Below, in pieces: positions 11,425 through 21,030 of a stretch of 64,000 nucleotides of DNA. Under the pieces are notes generated by a model, which was not told the origin of the DNA, did no database searches, and saw only the letters and a program-made list of their open reading frames with translations. The stretch lies in contig CM060733.1 of assembly GCA_030704615.1 (NCBI GenBank), positions 67,084,001 to 67,148,000 of the forward strand. The letters run 5' to 3'. Position 1 is the stretch's first letter. Every line of letters begins with the position of its first letter. The position numbers and the translations under genes were made by a program. The DNA is from Takakia lepidozioides. Taxonomy: Eukaryota > Streptophyta > Takakiopsida > Takakiales > Takakiaceae.

Positions 11425-11600
11425 ACCTATAACCGCGGACACCTATTCGGCTTAGAGGATCTATTACTACAGGTAGTGTCCAGTATAACATGCATACCAA
11501 TTCATCGTTATGGATGACTGACGGATGAATGATGGATGAATGGCCAATGAATGTCTGTTGGACGAATGGCACTGGATGAATGTAGTTTGTGGATGAATGG
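11425..11600 (-). repeat. Terminal-type module 2 (inverted relative to module 1)
   Basis: ACCTATAACCGCGG at 11,425-11,438 is the exact reverse complement of 9011-9024. It is followed by CACCTATTCGG and, at 11,510-11,600, by GGATGAATG words that are the reverse complement of the ATTCATCC array at 8.8-8.9 kb. Together modules 1 and 2 bracket about 2.8 kb. Confidence 0.65.
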
Positions 11601-12059
11601 AAAATTAAAAAGCATTTTCCAGTAGTGGTTGCCGAATCCCCCGAGCTCCAGAGTGAACTTGTGCCAACTGAGGAGGGTTGTGGTTGTCCTTTTACCAGGT
11701 ATCCTAAGTCGAGAGAGATGCTCACACCCAATTGCAAAGAAGGTGGAGAGGCCATTTGGTGCTTTAATAAAAATCGTTTGAAAATAGTCGATTCATTCCG
11801 ACGAAGAATATCCACTGCTACTGGAGTCAGTGTCCAAAACGAAGGCACAACTGTCTATGAAGACACTAGCCCTGCTCTGCAAAAAACCATCTCTGTCGTA
11901 AAGCAAGGCGGGGGAGATGAGATGAGACTAAATCGCCCGCTGCAGCCTTCGCATAACATGACAACTCCAAATCTGTTTGCAAGTTTCCAAAAAAAAAGCA
12001 CCAAAAATAAAATAAAATAAAATCCGATTTGTTTTGTTTTGTTTTGTTTTGTTTTGTTT

Positions 12060-12067
12060 GTTTGTTT

Positions 12068-12104
<37 letters not shown>

Positions 12105-13350
12105 CCCCTGAATGTGCTAGAATAAGGTGTCGTCAACGACACCTTAATCTGGCTGCTCTTCTGGTGTGCTATTTGGGGTGAATGACATCTACAAATTGTT
12201 CGGACTACATAATTTATGATTCGTTGTCATGTCCTTCTTCCTGGTGACCAGAAATCCATGCTGGATAAATGCCAGGTCTTTTGCTTGTAAAGCAAGGGTT
12301 GGGTTCATTTGCAAGTTTTCTATATATATATTTCTCTCCCCCCCCCCCCCCTCCCCCCCCAAGGTGCCAGATTAAGGTGTCGTTGACGACACCTTAATCT
12401 GGTTGCTCTTCTGGTGTGCTATTTGGGGTGAATGACATCTACAAATTGCTCGGACTACATAACTTATGATTCGTTGTCATGTCCCAACAGGGCTGGGAAT
12501 TAAGTTGTCATTGACGACACCTTAATGCCTGCTTCTCTGCACAAAAAAGGTCCCCCCTATGGTTTTTCCAGGGGACATATTTGTTTTGGGGAGATATTCA
12601 TGGGTTCATTTGTCATGTGCTGACAGGGGCTGCGATTCATCGACAGCTTAATGCCTACTTCCCTGCGCATGCTGATCCCTGAGGATAGATATTGTTCCAG
12701 TCATCCAACGATTTATTTAGTTATTTATCTCCCGAATGTGCCTGATTAAGGTGTCAGATTAAAATGTCGTCAACGACACCTTAATTTGGCTGACTCTTCT
12801 GGTATGCTATTTGGGGTGAATGACATCTACAAATTGCTCAGACTACATAACTTATGATTCATTGTCATGTCCTTCTTCCTGGTGACCAGAAATCCATGAT
12901 GGGTAAACGCCAGGTCTTTTGCTTGCAAAGCAAGGGTTGGGTTCATTTGCAAGTTTTTCAAAAATAAATAAATATATGTATATTTCCCCCCCCCCCCCCC
13001 CCTCCCAAGGTGCCAGATTAATGTGTCGATGACAACACCTTAATCTGGCTGCTCTTCTGGTGTGCTATTTGGGGTGAATGACATCTATAAATTGTTCGGA
13101 CTACATAACTTATGATTTGTTATCATGTCCCAACAGGGCTGAGAATTAAGATGTCGTTGATGACACCTCAATGCCTGCTTTTCTGCACAAAAAAGGTCCC
13201 CCCTATGGTTTTCTCCAGGGGACATATTTGTTCTGGGGAGATATTCATGGGTTCATTTGTCATGTACTGACAGAGGCTGCGATTTAAGCTGTCGTTGACG
13301 ACAACTTAATGCTTGCTTCCCTGCGCATGCTCATCCCTGAGGATAGATGT
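12060..13350. repeat. ~640-bp tandem duplication built on the palindrome ATTAAGGTGTCGT-TG-ACGACACCTTAAT
   Basis: Two ~640-bp units, from about 12,105 and 12,735, share long blocks: CTCTTCTGGTGTGCTATTTG, GAATGACATCTACAAATTG, AAAAGGTCCCCCCTATGG and others. Each unit contains internal repeats and several copies or decayed copies of a palindrome. The best copy (12,371-12,398) has perfect 13-bp arms around TG; another lies at 12,123-12,146. Poly-T (about 12,070-12,104) and poly-C runs (12,341; 12,986) interrupt the units. No coding sequence is seen. Confidence 0.8.
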
Positions 13351-13384
13351 TGTTGCAGTCATCTATGGTTCAATCATCTGGGCA

Positions 13385-13670
13385 ATTTTTCATCCGCCAC
13401 TCATCCAACGTTCATCCATCCCAAATACATTCATCCATAAATTTTTCATTGCACATTCGTGCCACATTATCGTCGTGGAGCCTGTCTGTCTCCGGTCCGA
13501 TAGAGAGGAGATTGCGTCGTTGCAGTGGAGTTTGCGTCCACGGCAATAGGCCCACTTGTTCCCTCTGTTCTAGGGTCCGCATCTGTAATCTGCTCACGCT
13601 TTCAATCTGCTCATGCTTCGGGGAATCTGCTCACGCATAAAAGAATCTGCTCACGGGTTCTGCTCACGCC
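13385..13670 (+). repeat. Terminal-type module 3
   Basis: Spaced CATCCAACGTTCATCCATCC words (13,388-13,435) are followed by CATTCGTGCC, a CCACGGCAATAGGCCCAC block near 13,540 and repeated CTGCTCACG words (13,585-13,665). This repeats the order seen in module 1 and, inverted, in module 2. A 17-bp G run lies at about 13,746. Confidence 0.5.
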
Positions 13671-13954
13671 TTTGTTGCCCTCGGTGGTTGGGAGGGTAGC
13701 CAGCTGGTATTTGGGGTGGGGTTTTGGGGGTTTTTTTTTTCGTTTGGGGGGGGGGGGGGGGGTGTTGGGGTGGGGTTTTCTTGGGGGTTGGGGTGTGCCT
13801 CATGCTTGCAAGAATTGCATGCATTCTAATCTATAGGTCGACCCGCCAAATCCACATGTCCATTAAGGTTAGAATGAGGTTCGAAATGACAACTGAAAAT
13901 ATATATATATAAAACGAATACTACATGTACATGTCTCTAACTGGGAACCATCCC

Positions 13955-15249
13955 TCACGCCTCATCACCTGAGTCATAGGTGTATTCGTCTGAGGAATGC
14001 AAGCTACGCTGGGCCTCCAATTTGGAGGATGATGAGGTCGAGTCCGAGATTACATCATCCTTCGAACCACCCCCTACTACTGGCTCTCCCCCATCCGGCC
14101 AAGCCACTGAACTACCCATCCCCACCCCTACAGATGCACTATCCTCCGTCAATTGTGGCGCCTTGGCCATTGAGACTACAAGGGCCTTCCACCCCTGAGT
14201 CTTGCAAAAGTTGTGCTCGATGGCGGAGGGAGGCCTCTGAAACTTCTTTTTCTGCACATGACATACAAATGCAATGACAGGTCAGAATTCATGATGGAAG
14301 GGAGAAGCTAAAAAAGAAGAATGGGTATGACAAGAAAAAGAACACTTACGAATCGGGTGACAAAACTCTTGCTTCCGTCGGGGCCCCACTTGTGTGTTGA
14401 TTCCGCACACTTCTCGAGGCGGGCTGCAGTTGTTGCACGGCCCCTTGCGAAGACCTCCATCTTCAGCTCTTCCCTCTCCCCTGCAATGAGAGCCTCCCAA
14501 GATTCCTGTCCAGCCCCAACAAAGACACTATAAATATTAATGAACTCCATACCGCAATGAACATGCATTCAAAGACGCCAATGACAAAGTGAAGTACGTC
14601 TTACCTTGGTTGTTCCATGTGGCATGGTCGTTGGTTCGACCCCCGCCTTGAGTGCCTTGCGAATGATTTGTCGCGCACGGTACCAGCTCTTGTCCTTGAG
14701 GTTCTTTCCCACCAGCTCCAAGAGCTTCCCCTCATTCCACTCACCCGGAAATTGGCCCTCAAGTGCTTGCACGAATGCTCGCCTATGGCGATGTGATTGG
14801 CGTGGCCAATCAACATGCCAAGGGAACCACCTCGCCGCCAAGTCGAAGGCTTGTTTTTTCATGGCCTCCCAATACTCACCAATGGGGTCACCGACCTTGT
14901 TGGTCTCTAAGGGGGGCACTACCATCTTTGGCAAATCAGGGTTGTGGGGACCCGAGGTCTTTACCTCGTCCACACTCTTCTGAACTACCTCTCCCTTGTC
15001 TTTTGTTGCCTTGCTAGTGCCCTCCACCGGCTGCACGCTCATCTCAACTACCTCCCTCTTGTCTTTTGTTCCCCCACTAGTGCCCTCCCCCGGCTGCACC
15101 TCTCTCCTTCTACGCCTCTTTCTCTTACGGCCCCTCTCCTGGGCCTGTCCATTCCCCTTCTCCGAAGTGCCTTCCTGATACAGAGGGGGAGGATGGAAGA
15201 GTTTCCACTCACGAGAAGGGTCATTATCAAAGAAAGAGAGTTGTCGCAC
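13955..15249 (-). CDS. Unknown three-exon gene, 378 aa, possibly transposon-derived
   Basis: On the minus strand three blocks join in phase 0 across GT-AG introns: 15,249-14,605, 14,544-14,350 and 14,251-13,955. This gives 378 residues ending in SDEYTYDSGDEA. The first exon carries a basic cluster (GRKRKRRRRREV) that could be a nuclear localisation signal, then a Trp-rich helical region (FDLAARWFPWHVDWPR) and KSWYRARQIIRKALKAGVEP. Exon 2 has GAGQESWEALIAGEREELK and KWGPDGSKSFVTRF; exon 3 has IEHNFCKTQGWKAL. I recognise the style of plant transposon-associated proteins (Transposase_24/Ptta-like), but no catalytic motif is visible and this is weak. An alternative acceptor at 14,527 would break the frame, which is why 14,544 was chosen. 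Confidence 0.5.
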
Positions 15250-15549
15250 CGAACTCTAGTTGGTGACGGTTTTTGGCCCGAACACCTTGAAAGAAGATTT
15301 GGGAAGCAAAAAACACTCTGAAAGTATCAATAGGAAGCTTAAAAGGATCACGTTGATACCCTTGTAAGGTGTGGTGGTCGACCGTGAAGGAGATCGGGTG
15401 GAACTCCACAAGGCAGCAAGGGAGCGCGGTGAGAAGCCGTGGCGGCGACCTTGGCTGAAGGTAGAGAACGTCAGAGTAGCAGAGCCACTAACGAGATGAA
15501 GAATTAACACGTAAAATCTAAAAAGGATAGCGGTGCCCTAGAATATAGT

Positions 15550-16045
15550 CATGGTTACCGAGTTTGGCGACACTAATGGGAAGAGGGCGGTGCTCCACCC
15601 ATTGATTCTGATATCCTTGCATTCTTTGGTTTTCCAGAGGGTAGAACGATACCTGCCTGGGAAATATTATTATGGATGGGGAAGGACTATTGCCACACAG
15701 CCAAAAGGTGATTGGATTGCTAAGTTGGGTAATTGACCGGCACCTGTCAACACGTTATGGCCAAGTAAGAGAATCGTCAGAGTTGATTACTAATTTATCA
15801 AACAATGTATCGATAGATATCTTTAAGAAGCTTTGTTGCAGCGATAAAGAGATTATCCAATTACAGTTGGTGAGTAAAGGATGGTATAGGGAATTATCGA
15901 TCCTGTATAAAGAAGATTATTGGAGGAAGAACTTAGTAAATGGTATCTGGTTTCTGCTGATGGAGTAGAATTAATAGAAGATGAAGAGAACATTTATGAG
16001 TCTGGAAGAATGTTAATTGCCTTGGATGAAGATGACTGGTGGTAA
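15550..16045 (+). pseudogene. F-box-like protein fragment
   Basis: Reading frame at about 15,790-15,930 encodes LSNNVSIDIFKKL, then LQLVSKGWYREL and LYKEDYW, which fits the F-box pattern (L...V...IF..L......L..VSK.W..L). Upstream, another frame reads FFGFPEGRTIPAWEILLWMG, and downstream a third reads LVSADGVELIEDEENIYESG up to a stop at about 16,045. The frames do not join without shifts, so this is probably a broken gene or missing introns. F-box proteins are substrate adaptors of SCF ubiquitin ligases; the target-binding domain is not identifiable. Confidence 0.4.
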
Positions 16046-16137
16046 ACATCGCACTATGGCAAAGAAATGAGGAGCAATAGAATGGTTTGGTATCATTGAT
16101 TTGTAATTGTATAGTGCTGAACGAACCTCGAAACTAA

Positions 16138-19100
16138 TTGATCCTTTTCCTTGGGTTGATTATAGTTTCTATTCTACAGGGGGTGGTTGAACAGAGTCAA
16201 CCGACGCTCAATATTGATATGGAGCTGGTCAAGGAGCATTCTCTTCTGCTTAAGGAAATGGGCATACTCGTCCACTTTCCGGGTCGCACCAGAGATAGAT
16301 ACTGGGCCAAACGTTGGGCTTTGGAACACCTTGGCCCTGAAGGAGGGCTCACACAACATTTTTGCATCCCCCTCGGGCGTGGCTTCTACTCCATAATGTT
16401 TATATCAGCGGATCATGCAGAGAAGGCTCTAAAGTTCAACACCCTCAAATCCAGATATAGAGTGAATCTTTTTCCTTGGTCTTCGGAGTGGGGGCACAAA
16501 AAGGGATTACCTGTAAACCCCGAATCATAGCTTTATCGTTCCTCCCGGGCAACTATCTACGATCCTTGCCAGAGATCGGAGAACAGTTTGGTGCTTTTAT
16601 CGGATCCATTTTGCCTTCCCCGACCCACATTCTGTGGACAATTAGCACGATGTTTTTGAAAGGCATAGGGACAGTGGAATTCCGAGATTGGTGGTTATCA
16701 TGCCGGAGAAAGCTACAATTCCTCGTACCATCAAACTCCCTTCCTTGGATGGCTCTTTCATTTAAGTAGTTGTTCAGGAAGAAATTCTATCTATTGTCTG
16801 TCACCATTGTCACCGTGAGGGTCATGTTAAAGCGGATTGCCCAAACTTGCCAAGTAAGGTTTGTGAGATTCCTCCCCCTCACCCCCTCGCGGCCACAGAG
16901 GGCAATTCAAGGCTTGGTGGTCTTATGCCTCCTTCGCCCTTGGTTAGGAAAAGGTTTGACACCTCCCCCCTTGACCAGCCCCCAACAAAGCGCTTCGTCG
17001 ATCAGTCCCCGGATTTATCTCATGCTTGTAAGTTCGCCAGCGTCTTCTACTAGATCCGCCCCCCTCCGCTGGCTGTCTTCAGCTTAGGTGGCGAGGAGCC
17101 TCTTAATCTGGCTACTTACTGTTTGTCCCACTTGAGGTCCTTTTCAGATGTCTCCCTCTCTGAATTTGCTCTCCTTGATGTTGTGCCGCCCAATGGCTAC
17201 CTTCTGGTCAGTATCAAAATTACGCCCATTATAGTGGGGTTCCCGGAGGGTAAACCCTCCATTTTGCTTTCTGGGCACAACAATTTTATCAGTTCTTGGA
17301 TTTCTTACTGGGATATGGGCAAATTGTTGCCCTCCGAGGATAGACTTGGATCAGCTTCCCACACCTTGTCTTCTGAAGAGACTGATGCCTGGGATGCTCT
17401 GTGTTTTGTTGCGGGTCTGTCAGACTTATTCAACCATGTGGAGGGTGAACTGCGTTTCACCTGGTCGAACAACCGCAACCCCCCTAACCTCTATATGGCC
17501 CGCCTTGATCGAATTTATTGCTCCCCCGGCCCTCTGATATGGGCAAAGCCTGTTGCGATAGGATCAATTCTCCCGGGTTTTGATCTTGCAGCTGTAAGTG
17601 CCAGCTTCTCCATGCCTGGTGCTCATTCCAAGGGTCGTGGATTTTTTAAACTAAACCCCTCCATCTTAGCTATTCCAGAGTCTTTGGATATTTAAAAAAA
17701 GGCCTGGCTTCAGGTTGGTGTGGGTTTCTCATCCCCCACGATCAAGTTTATTAAAAAATTGGAGGATAATAGAAAAGTGGGGCAAGCCCTCTCAGAATCT
17801 CATGCCCAAAGCAGGAATCGGCAGGAGGAAGCCCTCACCATTTGCCTTGCCCAGTGCCACAAGGTCATCGAGTCTGGCAGGGCATACTCTCAGACTTGGG
17901 ACTCCTATCACCTAGCCAAAAGGAACTTGGCTGTGTCACTTCATGCAAAGGAGAAAAACATGAGGAGGAAGGCTGACATCAACTGGTCTCTCAAGGGAGA
18001 GAAGTTGACCTGCTATTTTTTTCTTAAAGCCAAGCAGCGTCGAGCTGCCACTACCATAGCTGCTCTGAAAGGAAAAAAAAAAATGTGGACGCGTTGCCGA
18101 AGCAAGCGTAACTTATGGTGTCACTTGACCCCATAGGGCTACTGCCTTCCGGTGGGAAGGTGAACACCGTAATGACTTCCAACAGGTGGATTGAACCCAC
18201 AGCCACTCGTGAGAGGGTATGTGCCCTTACCACTGGGCTACATGCTGGTTGCCCTGCTCTGAAAAATGACCAAGGCCTGTCGGTTTCTCTCCCCAAGCAG
18301 ATGTCCTCTTTAGCTGCCTCCTATTTTGCAGCTCTATTCAAAGGTTGCCCTGACTCTCCACAGATCTCTTCTTCGAGGAACTCGATCCTCTCCACCTTCA
18401 GAACAGTGAGTTCTGAGCCTGAATTGGCCAGCCTCTCACGTCAGTAGAGCTTTCTGATGCCTTGGACAAGCTTGCCTCATTTAAATCTCCCGGGCTAGAT
18501 GGATTACCTGTGGAGCTATTCAAGGCAATCTGGTTGGAATGCGGAGACAATTTTGTTGCTTTTGCTGAAGATATCTTGCTTAAAGGGATTATGCCCTCGC
18601 AAATCTCCCAAGGAGTCATAACCCTTATTCACAAGAAAGGAGATCGGGATGTCCTCCCCAACTATAGGCCTATTACCTTGCTCAATGTGGTGTATAAAAT
18701 TATTGCTAAAGCCTTAGCCTCTAGGCTTCAGCCACTTCTCTACAAGCTCATCAGACCAGAGCAGACTAGTTTCTTAAAAGATCGAATGATCTTAGCCAAT
18801 ATCTTGCTTGCCCAAGAAGCTCTCAGCTCTGCTTTTGAGACCAATCAGCCTCTAGCTATGATCATGTTGGACTTTGAGATGGCATTTGACAGCATTGATT
18901 GGAGTTATTTGTTGAGGGCTTACAAAAAATGCGGCATTACTGGGAATTTCCTTAGATGGATTCGCATCCTTCTCCACTCGGCCTCCAGTAAGGTTATGGT
19001 GAATGGTTCTATTTCCAGCTCCTTCCCTCTTTTTTGTTCTGTAAGACAGGGGTGCCCCCTTTCTCCTTTCCTGTTCATTATCGCTGCTGATGGCCTTAGC

Positions 19101-19870
19101 CATCTCCTTCACAGCAAGCCTGATGTGGTGGGGCTTAGAATCCAGCACCCAATCATCCCCAATTACAGTATTAAATCTTCGATGTATGCTGATGATACCT
19201 CTCTTCTGATTGATAATACCTCTGGAGCTAATGTGGATCAGGCCCTACTTTCCTTGTCCGAGTTTTGTGATGCCTTTGGTTTGAAGGGTAACTGGAGTAA
19301 ATCAAGGGGTTTTTAACCTAAGCTAAACGACCTCTCTCTGGCCGCCCACTGTTCTCCGTGGGGAGACACCCTTGGTCTTTCCTGGCTTCAAGATGGTCAA
19401 TCCCATGTATTGTTGGGTCACCTGGTGGGACATGACCTGTCTGATTCCTTGAGAGCTGAAGTAATCTTGATCAACCTCAAGAGAAAGCTGGCCTATTGGT
19501 GCTTAGTGCACCTCTCCATCATTGGTAAAGCTTGGTCGTTAACCACGTATTGCTGGCCTCTTCCTGGTTCAGCTCGTCTGTCTGGTCCCCTGGGGATGTC
19601 TTTATCAAGAAAATGAAAGCCATGATTCGGAATTTTATTTGGGGAGCCTCCTCCTCGAGCCAGAACCGCCGTGCTTTGGTTAGCTGGAAGCAACTAACGC
19701 AGAAAAAGTCCAATGGTGGCTTGGGTATTATAGATCCCCACTCTCAGATCTGTGCCTTACTAGCCAAATGGGTCCCTAGGGTGTTTAGGCCCTCATTATC
19801 TCCCTGGAGTCTGCTGGTGCGTCACCACCTTACGCAAGCCCGTCCAGTTTGCCGTGCATTCTTTAGTTAG
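16138..19870 (+). mobile_element. L1-type LINE retrotransposon, degenerate
   Basis: Order of parts: an ORF1-like region (16,138-16,850) ending in the zinc knuckle CHHCHREGHVKADC at about 16,805; the C-terminal part of an APE-type endonuclease (17,123-17,695) with FTWSNN and ARLDRIY; a linker; a reverse transcriptase (18,440-19,313) with SPGLDGLPVELF, RQGCPLSPFLFI and the catalytic YADD near 19,183; and a C-terminal segment (19,532-19,866) with IRNFIWGASS and GGLGIIDP. Several stops and frameshifts (for example at about 18,445 and 19,314) and loss of the endonuclease N-terminus make it inactive. A SINE-B copy has inserted at 18,071-18,253. The element belongs to the plant L1 lineage. Confidence 0.88.
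18071..18253 (-). mobile_element. SINE-B copy 1 with 11-bp target duplication
   Basis: On the minus strand the element starts with a tRNA-like head: A-box TAGCCCAGTGGTAAGG, then a perfect B-box GGTTCAATCC. It continues for ~180 bp and ends in a T run (A run on the plus strand, 18,073-18,083). The LINE sequence CTGCTCTGAAA is present at both ends (18,060-18,070 and 18,254-18,264), a clear target-site duplication. The closest relative in the window is at 60,855-61,034. Confidence 0.88.
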
Positions 19871-21030
19871 GTGATTTCTCACAGTATGTCAGTTTCAGCT
19901 GTCTTAATTTTGCATAGTGAAGCTCGAGAACAAGTCCAGACAAATCAAGTACATTAGTTGCTAATCCAAGACACTGAACAGACCGGTTATGAGGGCTTCT
20001 CATTTGTGGCCGTCCTGAGGTGGACTATCTTAATTCTGCAGATGCTTTTCTTCTTGTATCATTTGGCGAAGCTGTGTATCATAAAGGATTTATTCATTAT
20101 GAAATGGAGGTACATGTTGTATCATGGATTGTGATTGATCCAAACTTTTTTATCTAAGAGATGTATCTGTAGTGGTCAGAACTTTTCCATTGAAATAGTT
20201 AGTGCAGTGATTTGGTAAGGAAATGATTTTACTTTTCAGTACCCTCGACATTTACAAAACAATCAACATCCTTCCAAGACTTTCCATTACAAAAGTTGGA
20301 CAGCATCATTTGGAATGCTACTTCTACCTCGTCTCAACTTCACTGTATCTCAGTGCTCACTGTTTAACATGTATTCGTAATACTTCCGAAAATCTATAAC
20401 CTTTCAATGCATGACACTTTAATGTCCATGACAATTGAGACGAGACTCTGGAACATACAAAAGTCAGTTTTGAAGTGTTTGCAAATAAAAATCAAGTGCA
20501 TTCGCAATGTATGTCAACACCACATCTTTTCATCCGTATGCTTGAATGCCCAACACTACCATCAGCTCTGATATGTCCCTGGAATAAGGTGGGGTGTTCT
20601 AGACTAAAATCCGTTCACATTGAGGCCATCATCTCCCGCTTCACGTAACTGCTCGTTTTTTCGCCTACAAGAACAATGCAGATCCAAAAAGATATGGTCA
20701 AGTCAGCATAGAGAATCCTGGAAATGAGCATCACATGCACAGAAATGAACACCTGAGCTCTCTGATCTCACCCATCTAATGATAACTCTCAAAATCCTAC
20801 AAAAAGGTGCACGTTCTTGAGGTGCAGCACAGCCTCCAGCCACTACATATTCCAACAAAAGAGGGTAGGTGTGCATATGATACAGGATGTTGTATGACAG
20901 GGACATATGGGGACAGGCAAAGAAGAAACAAAGAGCGCACCAGTCTTAGCTTACCAGTCTAGCTCCATTCGATTTGTGTTCATGTTAGAGACAGCAAATT
21001 GAACCCTACAAGGGCCAGAATCCTTGTACA
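19871..21030. other. Intergenic DNA and 3' flank of the Argonaute gene
   Basis: No gene is recognised. The part next to 21,031 is expected to hold the 3' untranslated region of the leftward Argonaute gene. Short frames here lack any family signature. Confidence 0.4.

Noticed and set aside
11855-12142. 95-codon minus frame with a poly-Lys stretch
   Set aside because: The Lys run is the translation of the poly-T tract at about 12,070-12,104.
13525-13912. Gly/Val/Trp-rich frames
   Set aside because: They translate G runs and G-rich sequence around 13,690-13,790.
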